Shown in pieces: positions 9,354 to 18,506 of a DNA stretch of 52,659 nt. The stretch lies in contig JAQVER010000015.1 in the NCBI GenBank assembly GCA_028697885.1, positions 1-52,659 of the forward strand. Direction: 5' to 3'. The notes beneath the pieces were generated by a model. It saw only the letters and a program-made list of their open reading frames with translations, made no database searches and was not told where the DNA came from. Position numbers and translations under genes: made by a program. The stretch's first letter is position 1. Each line of letters begins with the position of its first letter. Source of the stretch: Desulfocapsaceae bacterium. GTDB taxonomy: Bacteria; Desulfobacterota; Desulfobulbia; Desulfobulbales; Desulfocapsaceae.

Positions 9354-10481
9354 ATGTCCAACCAGGATCAACAACCTCCATGGGGTCAGAAAAGAAATCC
9401 CCAGACCCCTGAAGAATGGGTAGCCCTCTTCATTAAAAAGCTGCAGGACTACTTCTCAGACGCAAACAAATCAAAGACGAGTGGTTCAGGGCAGAGTACC
9501 CCCTCTCAGCCCGGTAACCCCGTAGCCGGGATCGGCAAAATCCTGACCTTCATCCTTGCCATCCTAATCCTTCAGGGTATCTATGCCTCTTTTTACAAGA
9601 TCTCTCCCGGCGAGGTAGGGGTTGTGCTCCGCCTGGGACAGTACTCCCGAACCACTCAGTCAGGACTCCACTTCAAGGTCCCCATGATCGACGCCTTATA
9701 CAAGGTGGACGTGCAAAAGATTCGAAAAGAAGAGTTCGGTTTCCGCAGCCGCTCTCCTGGCCAGCAAAGCACCTTTGATCGCAGCGGTTTTGAGATGGAA
9801 TCGCTGATGCTCACGGCTGATACCAATGTAATTAATGTCGCCTGGATCGTCCAGTACCGGGTCAGCGACCCCTTTAATTTTCTCTTTAAGGTCAAAGACG
9901 TGCGGCAGGCGGTACGCGACATATCAGAAAGTATCACCAGACGCGTGATCGGCAATATGGATTTCGACTATGTCCTCGGTAACCGTGACCTTCTGGCGGC
10001 GGATGCAAAAAAAGAACTTCAGGCGCAACTGAACAAGCTGGAGGCAGGAGTCGCAATCGGCACCGTCCAATTTCAAGACATCAACCCTCCCGAGCCTGTC
10101 AAGCCAGCATTCAATGAGGTCAACGAGGCGGACCAAGATATGAAACGGCTGGTCAATGAAGCGGAAGAGACCTACAACAAGATCATTCCCAAGGCGCGTG
10201 GTAATGCGAAAAAGATGATTGAAGAGGCCCATGGCTATGCCGTGGCCCGGGTCAATGAGGCCCAGGGCGAGACAGAACGATTTCTGGCCATCCTCAAGGA
10301 ATACAAGAATGCTCCACAGGTCACCCGCAGACGCATGTACCTGGAAGCTATGCAGAAGATCATGCCGGGAGTGGCATCTGTCTATGTTATCGACGAAGAC
10401 CAGAAATCACCGCTGCCCCTGCTCAACCTCTCCACCACTCAAGGGGTTATAAGCTCCAAACCAATACAACAAGGAAACTAA
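9354..10481 (+). CDS. hflK: FtsH protease modulator subunit HflK
   Basis: A 375-residue SPFH/band-7 protein. It has a proline-rich cytoplasmic N-terminus with the conserved start NQDQQPPWGQKRN, and a single membrane helix at about residues 60-80. The band-7 domain begins with ISPGEVGVVLRLGQYSR, and a long coiled coil includes NEAQGETERFLAILKEYKNA. HflK and HflC form a large periplasmic-side cage around FtsH and restrain its proteolysis of membrane proteins. A GGAGAAC ribosome-binding sequence precedes the ATG. hflC follows after 1 bp, so the two are translated together. Confidence 0.95.
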   Translation: MSNQDQQPPWGQKRNPQTPEEWVALFIKKLQDYFSDANKSKTSGSGQSTPSQPGNPVAGIGKILTFILAILILQGIYASFYKISPGEVGVVLRLGQYSRTTQSGLHFKVPMIDALYKVDVQKIRKEEFGFRSRSPGQQSTFDRSGFEMESLMLTADTNVINVAWIVQYRVSDPFNFLFKVKDVRQAVRDISESITRRVIGNMDFDYVLGNRDLLAADAKKELQAQLNKLEAGVAIGTVQFQDINPPEPVKPAFNEVNEADQDMKRLVNEAEETYNKIIPKARGNAKKMIEEAHGYAVARVNEAQGETERFLAILKEYKNAPQVTRRRMYLEAMQKIMPGVASVYVIDEDQKSPLPLLNLSTTQGVISSKPIQQGN

Positions 10482-10482
10482 C

Positions 10483-11418
10483 ATGAAACAAATAGCTCAA
10501 TTTTTCCTGGCAGGTCTCGTCCTCCTGGGTATTGTGGTCATCTATGATGGTTTCTTTATCCTTGAAGAGGGAACACAGGCAGTCATTACCCAGTTCGGTG
10601 CCCCTGTCGGCAGCCCAGTGACCACAGCCGGTCTGCACCTGAAGCTCCCCTTTGTCCAGCAGGTCAACCTCTTTGACAAAAAGATCCAGATCTGGGATGG
10701 CGAGCCCAATCAGATCCCGACCGGGGACAAAACCTATGTTTATCTGGACGTCACAGCCCGCTGGCGGATCACGGATGCCCTGAAATATATGCAGGCGGTC
10801 AAGACAGAAACCATGGCTCAATCAATGCTCGACGATATCATTGACGGTACTGTTCGGGACATGGTGAACAAGAATGATCTCATTGAAATCATCCGCAGCT
10901 CCGATTGGTCCGAAGAGACCATGGCTGCCACCAATAAAAGTCCAGGGGCCACCCCCAAACAAGGGCGCGATCTTATCACCAATAAAATTATTGAAACAGC
11001 TGCCAAATCTACTTTGCAGTACGGTATTGAGCTGATTGACGTCATGCTCAAGCGGGTCAACTATATTGAGTCTGTGCGGCTTAAGGTGTACGATCGAATG
11101 ATCTCCGAGAGGAAACGTATTGCCGCGGAAAAACGCTCCACCGGCGAAGGGAAAAAGGCCGCGATTCTCGGCACAGTTGACCGTGAGTTAAAAGTGATTA
11201 ATTCCACGGCCAAACGTGATTCCATCGGCATCCAAGGCAAGGCGGACGCCGAGGCCTCAAAGATATTTGGCGATGCCTATAGCCAGGATCCAGAATTTTA
11301 CGCCTTTACCAAGACCCTGGAAAGTTATCAGGAGATAATCGGCAACAAGACCTCGCTCGTTCTCTCCTCAGATTCAGATATTTTTCAATATCTGAAAAGC
11401 GTCGACGGAAAGAGATAA
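10483..11418 (+). CDS. hflC: FtsH protease modulator subunit HflC
   Basis: A 311-residue partner of HflK. An N-terminal signal-anchor helix (about residues 5-25) is followed by the band-7 domain, which starts at EEGTQAVITQFGAPVG. The C-terminal helical region contains RMISERKRIAAEKRSTGEG and an acidic/alanine-rich coiled coil (GKADAEASKIFGDAY), both typical of HflC. Length and order are canonical. The gene converges on the minus-strand gene at 11450, with only 31 bp between them. Confidence 0.95.
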   Translation: MKQIAQFFLAGLVLLGIVVIYDGFFILEEGTQAVITQFGAPVGSPVTTAGLHLKLPFVQQVNLFDKKIQIWDGEPNQIPTGDKTYVYLDVTARWRITDALKYMQAVKTETMAQSMLDDIIDGTVRDMVNKNDLIEIIRSSDWSEETMAATNKSPGATPKQGRDLITNKIIETAAKSTLQYGIELIDVMLKRVNYIESVRLKVYDRMISERKRIAAEKRSTGEGKKAAILGTVDRELKVINSTAKRDSIGIQGKADAEASKIFGDAYSQDPEFYAFTKTLESYQEIIGNKTSLVLSSDSDIFQYLKSVDGKR

Positions 11419-11449
11419 ATCACACTTCCTATCAATAAGTGAGTCCTTC

Positions 11450-12121
11450 TTATTCGTCCGTACCTGACGGATAGGAAGGACATTGTTCCCTGGTATAGGG
11501 AATACGTCCCTTCTCCTGGAGAATCATCTCCAACCTTTCCAGTGCTTCGTCATCTTCCAGTATCTCGACCCCTAATTTTTCAAATCGGCATCCGCAACGG
11601 CTGAACTGCCCATCACACCAGGGACAGACCTCGACCGGACAACCAAGAAGATGATACGCTCCCACTGCCGCCGAGCAGACAGGGCAGGACATAGCCCCCG
11701 TCACATCCACAGGCTCATATTCATCACAATTTATGAGGACTGGATATTTCTCAAAAAACTCCTTAGTATCTGGGTAACCGAACAGAGCAAGCGCTTCTGG
11801 TTCAACAATCTCATATCCGAACTCACCAAGGAAAAGCGCTTTCTGCTCAGTAGCAAGATAGAGATAACTATGCCTGGCGGTACTGAGACCCAACAGGAAG
11901 ATATCATCTTTTTTCTGGATAAGGCTAATCCTGGTAATGGCTTCTTCGTGGGTCTCGGGAAGAGAGGAATAAAAAGTCCTCATAAGTTGCAAGGCAAGGG
12001 CATCATCCTTGTATCGTTGCAGAAAATCCAAGGCATCCTGACGTTCACTTTCCTGCACCCCGTACTGGATGAAGATCTCTACTTCGTTAACAATTTTCTC
12101 TATTTTTTCAGATAACTCCAT
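11450..12121 (-). CDS. Uncharacterised protein with C-terminal zinc-ribbon cysteines
   Basis: I do not recognise this family. The roughly 223-residue protein has a helical N-terminus (about 1-70) and a middle alpha/beta region. A Cys-rich stretch around residues 148-185 reads SCPVCSAA, CPVEVCPWCDGQF and CGC, a plausible zinc-binding site. No signal peptide or membrane helix is visible. Its start overlaps the end of thiE. ATGs lie at 12124 and 12121, and the second is better spaced from an AAGGTGAG sequence, so I used it. Cotranscription with thiE does not by itself suggest a thiamine role. Confidence 0.72.
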   Translation of the reverse strand: MELSEKIEKIVNEVEIFIQYGVQESERQDALDFLQRYKDDALALQLMRTFYSSLPETHEEAITRISLIQKKDDIFLLGLSTARHSYLYLATEQKALFLGEFGYEIVEPEALALFGYPDTKEFFEKYPVLINCDEYEPVDVTGAMSCPVCSAAVGAYHLLGCPVEVCPWCDGQFSRCGCRFEKLGVEILEDDEALERLEMILQEKGRIPYTREQCPSYPSGTDE

Positions 12122-12125
12122 CATC

Positions 12126-12833
12126 TCACCTTGCACCCCGCGAAGATGCGTCTATTTCCTTGATCCAATATGCTGTCTCAGCGGCAATATCCGAAGCCTG
12201 ACTAATGGCAGTCACCACAGCTATCCGCTTGACACCGACCGCACACAATTCTTTAATATGATTTGACTTAATTCCACCCATCACCGTAAAAGGGAGGGAA
12301 CATACTTTCCTGAATTGCCTTACCGACTCAGGGCCGATAAACTCTCGCAGACCTTGTTTCGTCGCCGTGGAATAGATAGGGCCTATATTAAAATAGGCAA
12401 CGGGACAAAACCCTTTTGCCTCAATATCCCCTAATTCTTTGGCCTGCTCCTGCGTGTTACAGGAAAGACCGATCAAGAAATCAGGGGCCAGTTTTTTGAT
12501 CTCCCCTGGCGGAATATCATTCTGCCCCACATGCATCCCGTCCGCATCAGCAAGAAGCGCAATATCCAATCGATCATTCATGAGAAACAGAGCCCCTGCC
12601 TCTCGTGTTTTTTCACGAAAATAACGAGCTTTGGCCAAAAGTTCAGAATCAGAGCTTTCCTTATCCCTTAGCTGTACAATTCGGGCGCCACCGGCCAAGA
12701 CCCCATCCAACCATTGCCGATCAGTCCTTCCTGCAGCCAATTTCTCACAGCAGACAGGATAAAGAGTTACCTCCTGTACAAATTGTCGTAATCTTCGGCT
12801 ATAGAGATCATAATTCGTGTCTGATTTTGTCAT
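12126..12833 (-). CDS. thiE: Thiamine phosphate synthase
   Basis: Joins the thiazole and pyrimidine moieties to give thiamine monophosphate. It is a TIM barrel of about 235 residues with GARIVQLRDKES, a MNDRLDIALLADADGMHVGQ block (the pyrimidine/Mg site) and the late glycine motif VMGGIKSNHI. About 25 residues before the barrel are longer than usual. The ATG at 12833 fits a GAGGTG sequence about 8 bases upstream better than the GTG at 12842. I found no TPP riboswitch upstream and no other thi gene in the window. Confidence 0.92.
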   Translation of the reverse strand: MTKSDTNYDLYSRRLRQFVQEVTLYPVCCEKLAAGRTDRQWLDGVLAGGARIVQLRDKESSDSELLAKARYFREKTREAGALFLMNDRLDIALLADADGMHVGQNDIPPGEIKKLAPDFLIGLSCNTQEQAKELGDIEAKGFCPVAYFNIGPIYSTATKQGLREFIGPESVRQFRKVCSLPFTVMGGIKSNHIKELCAVGVKRIAVVTAISQASDIAAETAYWIKEIDASSRGAR

Positions 12834-13491
12834 TCCCTTCACACCTCAACACTTTAAACTATATTTTGTTTTTTCATTCACCCTAAAGGAAACAGGCCTA
12901 ACCATTCTATATCACAGTAATAAATTCAATATGAAAAAGCAGTACAGACAACCAGTTTACTCCCTTCCATAAGAAATCGCATTATTTAGTAGCAATAAGG
13001 GAAAAAGCAGTGTATTGTTACTAGAGTTTTTATATAAGTTTAAGCATATTCTTTTCTCGTTACATCTCCGCTGTGTTTCTCACAACGCCCAATGTCGTTA
13101 AAGTTTTTGCTGATCACTTACCAGGAGCAATAGTTGATATTTTTTATCGACATGCTTTCTTCGGCATCACCGAAACTCTAAACGGCTAAGAGTGCAATTA
13201 TTTTCCCTCGTTTACAACAACACAAAAGCAGAATAGAAATCAAGACAAGGCCGCAGGGAAAATTCGGCTATGCATTGGTCAATATTCGATCAACAACACA
13301 ATCCCATTGATAACATATAACATATCCTGGTCAGAATTAAGTGCTCCTGCCCTCTGGGACATTTTTCATTTCCGAAGACCAGAACGCACTTTTCTGACAA
13401 GAAAAAACATACATGCCTTGTTTACTTCCAGGTACTTTAATACTGGAACACGACAAGCACCAAGAGCAGTAGTAAATCAAAAGGAGTTTTA
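12834..13491. other. Long leader/intergenic region before the RNA helicase gene
   Basis: About 650 bp with no convincing gene. It separates the divergent thiE and helicase genes. Near its right end an inverted repeat TTCCAG / CTGGAA (13426-13431 and 13443-13448) lies 43 bp before the helicase start. A related TTCCA-n-TGGAA element precedes both cold-shock genes downstream. The length fits a long structured 5' leader of the cold-shock type, but that is inference. Confidence 0.4.
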
Positions 13492-14739
13492 ATGAGTTTT
13501 ACAGTTTTTAATTTTCACCCGCACATCAATACCGCCATTCAAGAATGCGGCTACACCGTACCTACACCTATTCAACAGCAGGCAATACCTCCTGTTCTCG
13601 AAGGTCGGGACCTTCTTGGCCTAGCCCAAACCGGAACCGGAAAAACGGCAGCGTTTGTACTTCCTACCTTACAACGTCTTCTCGAGGGTCCCAGAAAAAG
13701 TATCAGAGCCTTGATCGTCGCCCCTACCCGGGAACTTGCTGAACAGATCCACAGTTACATTGAAAAAATGGCCCACCTGACCAACCTGCGCAGCGCCGTA
13801 ATTTATGGTGGTGTCAGTAAAGTCACACAGGTTAAGAAAATTCGTGCAGGGGTAGAGATTATTGTTGCCTGTCCCGGACGACTGCTTGATCACATGAATG
13901 ACCGGGCAATCAACCTGGCCAATGTTGAGATATTAATCCTTGACGAGGCCGATCATATGTTTGACAAAGGCTTTCTGCCGGACATTCGACGGATATTGAA
14001 ATCTGTCCCCAAAAAGCGACAATCTCTTGTCTTTTCGGCAACCATGCCGCAAGAGATACGTCACCTCGCAGAGGACATTCTCACTAATCCAGCCACGGTA
14101 CAGATCAATCATACCAAAGCAGCAGCATCCATCAGCCATGCACTGATTCCAGTTGAACAAAAACGCAAGACCGATTTGCTTAAGAACATCCTGGAACAAA
14201 AAGAGATGACGACCACTCTGGTTTTCACCAAGACAAAATATAAGGCCAAGAACGTCGCCCAGCAACTGGAGAACTCCGGTTATCGTGCAACCTCCCTGCA
14301 GGGCAATTTGTCACAAAGCAAGAGGCAACAGGCCCTGGATGGCTTCAAAAATGGCACCTACAATATCCTGGTAGCAACCGATATCGCAGCCCGAGGCATT
14401 GATGTCTCCGGGATATCACATGTCATCAATTACGACGTCCCTGATACCGCCGAGGCCTATACGCATCGCACCGGCCGTACTGGCCGAGCAGCCTGTACCG
14501 GAGAGGCGTTCACCTTTATAACTGCCGATGACGACAAAATCATCAAGATGATTGAACAGACCCTGGGCAAAAGAATTCTTCGGGAGTCCGTGTCCGACTT
14601 CAAACTTGACGCTCAGGACCGGAACCCCGCTCCCAAAGACGGAGCAGCAAGATCGTGGCAAAAGAAGAGAACAAGCACGACAACTGGCACCCCTAAGCAT
14701 AAGAGGGCCTTTGGTACCTCGACATTTTCAAAACGATAA
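13492..14739 (+). CDS. rhlE: DEAD-box ATP-dependent RNA helicase, RhlE-like
   Basis: A 415-residue helicase core with a short basic tail. All motifs are visible in order: the Q-motif region (PTPIQQQAIPPVLEGRD), Walker A AQTGTGKT, PTRELAEQ, DEAD (ILDEADHMFD), SAT, ARGIDV and HRTGRTGR. The tail (about residue 375 on) is lysine/serine rich, as in RhlE. Such helicases unwind RNA during ribosome assembly and mRNA turnover at low temperature. A GGAG ribosome-binding site precedes the ATG. The two cold-shock genes just downstream on the same strand support a role in cold adaptation. The RhlE name rests on the short tail; SrmB or CsdA are less likely. Confidence 0.88.
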   Translation: MSFTVFNFHPHINTAIQECGYTVPTPIQQQAIPPVLEGRDLLGLAQTGTGKTAAFVLPTLQRLLEGPRKSIRALIVAPTRELAEQIHSYIEKMAHLTNLRSAVIYGGVSKVTQVKKIRAGVEIIVACPGRLLDHMNDRAINLANVEILILDEADHMFDKGFLPDIRRILKSVPKKRQSLVFSATMPQEIRHLAEDILTNPATVQINHTKAAASISHALIPVEQKRKTDLLKNILEQKEMTTTLVFTKTKYKAKNVAQQLENSGYRATSLQGNLSQSKRQQALDGFKNGTYNILVATDIAARGIDVSGISHVINYDVPDTAEAYTHRTGRTGRAACTGEAFTFITADDDKIIKMIEQTLGKRILRESVSDFKLDAQDRNPAPKDGAARSWQKKRTSTTTGTPKHKRAFGTSTFSKR

Positions 14740-14753
14740 GCCGTCTTTCAATA

Positions 14754-14778
14754 TTACCGTACCATTGATGTACGGTAA
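14754..14778 (+). other. Hairpin after the helicase gene
   Basis: A perfect 9-bp inverted repeat, TTACCGTAC / GTACGGTAA, with a 7-nt loop, 15 bp after the helicase stop. It has no T-run, so it is more likely an mRNA-stabilising or processing element than a terminator. Confidence 0.45.
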
Positions 14779-14792
14779 GCGGCATAAGGAGC

Positions 14793-14832
14793 CATAACGA
14801 AATAGACATCAATCCAATGATTATTTTGTTAT
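14793..14832 (+). other. Second hairpin between helicase and cold-shock gene
   Basis: GCCATAAC and GTTATGGC arms flank further AT pairing (AAATA with TATTTT), giving a long imperfect stem. With the hairpin at 14754 it makes the helicase-csp spacer highly structured. Confidence 0.4.
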
Positions 14833-14950
14833 GGCCCCATAAAAAGCACCCAAGAATTACTTGAGGCAAGCACGCCAGGCTATTTATCAATAGTTTGGTG
14901 TTATTAAAAAAAGGTTTCCAGATGGAAGCAAGTACAAAGGAGTAGTAAAA

Positions 14951-15151
14951 ATGGCAGAAGGTACAGTAAAATGGTTTAACGATTCTAAAGGGTTTGGTTT
15001 TATTGAGCAGGATGGCGGAAAAGATGTTTTCGTTCATCACTCCGCAATTCAATCAGACGGTTTCAAGTCCCTTGATGAGGGCGCACGCGTCAAATTTGAC
15101 GTGGTTGATGGTGCCAAAGGCCCCGCAGCTGAGAACGTTGTTAAACTGTAA
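14951..15151 (+). CDS. Cold-shock protein, CspA family (copy 1)
   Basis: A 66-residue single cold-shock domain with RNP1 ([10 protein letters not shown]) and RNP2 (DVFVHHSAI) intact. It is expected to bind single-stranded RNA/DNA and melt mRNA structure. An AAAGGAG ribosome-binding site lies upstream. It differs from copy 2 at only one residue (Ser instead of Gly in the sequence IQSDG), so the two arose by a recent or homogenised tandem duplication. A palindrome TTCCAGATGGAA lies at 14916-14927, 23 bases before the start. Confidence 0.95.
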   Translation: MAEGTVKWFNDSKGFGFIEQDGGKDVFVHHSAIQSDGFKSLDEGARVKFDVVDGAKGPAAENVVKL

Positions 15152-15255
15152 GAACAGGTAAATAAAAGGTCCCTTGAAATACATCATTTATTTGATAACA
15201 AGGTACCCTGAAATAAAGTTTCCACATGGAACAAAAAATATAAAGGAGTAATAAA

Positions 15256-15456
15256 ATGGCTGAAGGTACAGTAAAATGGTTTAACGATTCTAAAGGTTTT
15301 GGTTTTATTGAGCAGGATGGCGGAAAAGATGTTTTCGTTCATCACTCTGCAATTCAGGGCGACGGTTTCAAGTCCCTTGACGAGGGCGCACGCGTCAAAT
15401 TTGACGTGGTTGATGGTGCCAAAGGCCCCGCAGCTGAGAACGTTGTCAAGCTGTAA
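15256..15456 (+). CDS. Cold-shock protein, CspA family (copy 2)
   Basis: A tandem duplicate of the preceding gene, 66 residues, with Gly replacing Ser in IQGDG and otherwise the same protein. The spacer between the copies is 104 bp. The leader repeats the copy-1 layout: TTCCACATGGAA at 15220-15231, 24 bases before the start, then AAAGGAG. A strong terminator follows. Both RNP motifs are intact. Confidence 0.95.
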   Translation: MAEGTVKWFNDSKGFGFIEQDGGKDVFVHHSAIQGDGFKSLDEGARVKFDVVDGAKGPAAENVVKL

Positions 15457-15469
15457 GACCGCTTAGATA

Positions 15470-15502
15470 AAAAAAGCCCCGCATACGTGCGGGGCTTTTT
15501 TT
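15470..15502 (+). terminator. Rho-independent terminator after cold-shock genes
   Basis: The stem GCCCCGCA / TGCGGGGC (15476-15483 and 15488-15495) has a TACG tetraloop, an A-run before it and a T-run after it. It can end transcripts in either direction, and here closes the cold-shock block. Confidence 0.92.
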
Positions 15503-15559
15503 ATGTTATTAATTAATATATCCTAAAAGATTTACAGGATATATGCATAGGAGATTATT

Positions 15560-15721
15560 TTGGCTAAACGTACAAACTATCAGGGCGAAAAAAGGTCCAA
15601 GGAATTAAATCGATTAAAGAAACAGAACGAGAAGAAAGAGCGAAAAAAGAATACTGAAAACGAACAACCAGAAGATACGCCCCAGATAGAAAACGCATTA
15701 CCACCGGCAGAAATAATCTAA
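15560..15721 (+). CDS. Small lysine-rich protein
   Basis: A 53-residue protein read from a TTG start at 15560, with a GGAG sequence 8 bases upstream. It begins MAKRTNYQGEKRSKEL, continues with a very basic helix (LKKQNEKKERKK), and ends in an acidic/proline tail. There is no signal peptide. I believe similar short basic proteins occur in other Desulfobacterota, but I have no name for them. The position after the cold-shock genes and the nucleic-acid-binding character suggest an RNA or ribosome role. That is inference. Confidence 0.6.
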   Translation: MAKRTNYQGEKRSKELNRLKKQNEKKERKKNTENEQPEDTPQIENALPPAEII

Positions 15722-15791
15722 AGACAGAAAGTCTGTAAATTATCAAGACATTCTGAACAAACCACTGCCCAACCCCTCACAAAAAGACAAC

Positions 15792-18467
15792 TCACACAGG
15801 TTTGGCCAGGCTTTTTCCTCTCTCAAAATTTACCACGAGAGGCACATCCAAGGCCAAAACATCTTCCATTGCCGGTTTGACAATCCTTATTGTCTCTTCT
15901 ATCTCTGCTACTGGTAATTCAAAAACCAATTCATCATGAATCTGCAGAAGAAGACGGGCTCCAAGCCGTTCCTTCGCCAGGACTTTGCTCACTTGAATCA
16001 TGGCCAGTTTCATAATATCGGCCGCCGTTCCCTGAATGGGAGTATTAATGGCAGTACGTTCCGCGAACTCCCGATCCGCTTTCTTCTTTGAATTAATCTC
16101 AGGCAAGATCCGTCGCCGATGCAGCAGAGTGGTCACAAAACCATCTATCCTGGCCTTTTCTACAATATCCGCCATGAATTTCCTGACCCCGCTATACAAC
16201 TGGAAATACCGATCAATAAAAGTCTGGGCCTCTTTCCTGCTTATATTAAGCTGACTGGCAAGCCCAAAACTACTCATACCGTAGACAATACCAAAATTGA
16301 TGGTCTTGGCCACCCGCCGCATCTCAGGCGTAAGTAACAACGGTGATATGGAGAAAATTTGAGCTGCGGTCCGGGCATGGATATCACCACCATCTCTAAA
16401 GGCCTGCAGCAATACGGGATCCTGGGAGTAATGGGCAAGAACCCGCAGATCTATCTGCGAATAATCCGCCGACAGAAAAACGAGTCCTTCCGCCGGAACA
16501 AAAGCACCCCGGATACGATTCCCCTCTTCCGAACGAATAGGGATATTCTGCAGGTTCGGATTACTGGAAGAAAGTCTACCCGTGGCCGTTACCGTCTGGT
16601 TATAAGAAGTATAAACTCGGCCGGATTGCGGATCAATCAGATCCCGCAACTTCTCCACATACGTTGACTGCAGCTTGGCCAGATTCCGATAATTCATAAT
16701 CCTTGCCGGCAACTCATGACTGACGGCTAATTTTTCCAGAACCTTCATATCCGTTGAATAGCCGGTCTTGGTCTTACGACCGGAGGGAAGATGCAGTTCG
16801 TCAAACAAGATCTCGCCCAGTTGTTTGGGAGACTGGATATTAAACTCCCTCCCGGCAAGCCGATAAATTTCCTGTTCAAGCAACAACAGCTTTCCTTTAA
16901 ATTCAACAGACAACTGATCCAGGACTTGTGTGGAAACACAGATCCCAGCGAGCTCCATTTCGGCCAAAATCGGAATTAAAGGTATCTCAACATCCAAGAA
17001 AAGCGCTTCTAATTCCAGCTTCTGCAGAACAGGTTCAAACTCCTGCCAGAGTCGAAGCGCCCCATATACATCCTCACAGCTATAATCCCTGGCTGCCTCA
17101 ATCTCGACAAAGGCAAAGGCATCCTCACGGCTATCACCTTGAACCACACGAGTAAAAGGGGTGAGCATGAGGTCAATATCCAGACACAAATCATCAAGCT
17201 TATACGAACGGCGCGTCGGCTCAACCAGATAGGCCGCTATCATCGTGTCCAAGAGCAACCCAGCAAGACGGACTCCACAGTTCTGGCGGATCACTGTATA
17301 ATCATACTTGATATTATGTCCAAGCTTCGGCAGTTCACTGGCCTCCAAAAAGGGCCGCAGCCTCTCGGCCACCAAAGCAAGATCAAGCTGACCAGGCAAG
17401 CGCTTCCCTTCCTTGTCCTGATGATTTAGAGGGATATACCACGCCTTCTCGAGATTTACACAGATCGAGATGCCAACAAGACTTGCTGTTCGTGCACAAA
17501 TCGAGGTTGTCTCTGTATCAATTACCAGAAGCTTGGCCTCCGACAAGACATGTACAAGCTTCAGTAATTGTTCTTCATTCTGAATGAGAGAGAACCCCTT
17601 AGTGGGCACAGGCTGACCCGTTTTTTTCTCGTCAATCAGGCTGGTGAATTCAAGTTTTCTATAGAGGCTCTGCAGTTGATCCGTATCAGGAGGAAGGAAT
17701 TTATAGGCATCCAAAGTCTCAGGAAGCTGAAGATCTTCCTTGAGGCGAATCAGCTCTCTGGACAAAAAAACAGCCTCCCGGCTTTCACCCAGACGCTCCT
17801 TCATCTTTGACTTTTTCATCCCATCCAGATGGGCATAAATTCCCTCAAGCGTTCCATACTGATTGATCAAAGATCCTGCCGTCTTTGGCCCTACACCTGG
17901 AACACCGGGGATGTTATCAGAGCTGTCCCCTATCAAAGCAAAACAGTCCAAAAGCCGGTCAGGCCCCACATTATACTTATCGAGCACAGCTTGACTGTCC
18001 ATTATCCTGTCCAGCATGGGTTCCCAGACAGTTACCTGCTCATCGACCAGTTGCAGCAGGTCTTTGTCACCAGAAACCACAATCACCTTATGTCCCTGCC
18101 GGCTCAATTGTCGGGCTGCGGAGGCAATGATATCATCAGCCTCCACCCCTGGTATTTCGAAGGAACAGATATTCAAGGCCCGCACCAGATCTTTGACATA
18201 AGGAATCTGGACCTGTAGATCTTCAGGCATGGTAGCCCTGTTAGCCTTATAAGCTGAATACATCTCATGACGAAAAACCGGTCCGCGACTGTCGTAAGCA
18301 ACTGCCAGATAGAGTGGGTTTTTCTCCCGCAGAATACGACGCAGGATATTCATGAATCCAAATACGGCATGGGTGGGTAGCCCCTGGCTGGTGACCAGGG
18401 GGGTAATTGCATGGTAGGCCCGGTAGATATAGGCACTACCATCAATGAGATAAACTTCGCTATTCAC
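15792..18467 (-). CDS. polA: DNA polymerase I
   Basis: A 891-residue repair and replication polymerase with three domains. The 5'-3' exonuclease spans about residues 1-290 (with GDKDLLQLVD and the helix-hairpin-helix GVPGVGPKTA). The 3'-5' exonuclease spans about 310-500, with an apparently intact VIDTETTS. The polymerase spans about 510-891, with motif A DYSQIDLRVLAH, motif B RRVAKTINFGIVYG and motif C QIHDELVFE. I chose the GTG at 18467 because GAGGAG lies exactly 6 bases upstream. An ATG-less extension to 18506 is possible but has no ribosome-binding site. nadA is 39 bp upstream on the same strand. Confidence 0.96.
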   Translation of the reverse strand: MNSEVYLIDGSAYIYRAYHAITPLVTSQGLPTHAVFGFMNILRRILREKNPLYLAVAYDSRGPVFRHEMYSAYKANRATMPEDLQVQIPYVKDLVRALNICSFEIPGVEADDIIASAARQLSRQGHKVIVVSGDKDLLQLVDEQVTVWEPMLDRIMDSQAVLDKYNVGPDRLLDCFALIGDSSDNIPGVPGVGPKTAGSLINQYGTLEGIYAHLDGMKKSKMKERLGESREAVFLSRELIRLKEDLQLPETLDAYKFLPPDTDQLQSLYRKLEFTSLIDEKKTGQPVPTKGFSLIQNEEQLLKLVHVLSEAKLLVIDTETTSICARTASLVGISICVNLEKAWYIPLNHQDKEGKRLPGQLDLALVAERLRPFLEASELPKLGHNIKYDYTVIRQNCGVRLAGLLLDTMIAAYLVEPTRRSYKLDDLCLDIDLMLTPFTRVVQGDSREDAFAFVEIEAARDYSCEDVYGALRLWQEFEPVLQKLELEALFLDVEIPLIPILAEMELAGICVSTQVLDQLSVEFKGKLLLLEQEIYRLAGREFNIQSPKQLGEILFDELHLPSGRKTKTGYSTDMKVLEKLAVSHELPARIMNYRNLAKLQSTYVEKLRDLIDPQSGRVYTSYNQTVTATGRLSSSNPNLQNIPIRSEEGNRIRGAFVPAEGLVFLSADYSQIDLRVLAHYSQDPVLLQAFRDGGDIHARTAAQIFSISPLLLTPEMRRVAKTINFGIVYGMSSFGLASQLNISRKEAQTFIDRYFQLYSGVRKFMADIVEKARIDGFVTTLLHRRRILPEINSKKKADREFAERTAINTPIQGTAADIMKLAMIQVSKVLAKERLGARLLLQIHDELVFELPVAEIEETIRIVKPAMEDVLALDVPLVVNFERGKSLAKPV

Positions 18468-18506
18468 AAGATGCTCCTCACGGAGGAAAGGAAAAAGGGG
18501 AACCAC

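Noticed and set aside
12834..12960. TPP riboswitch upstream of thiE
   Set aside because: The conserved CTGAGA and ACCTGATC-type boxes are not present.
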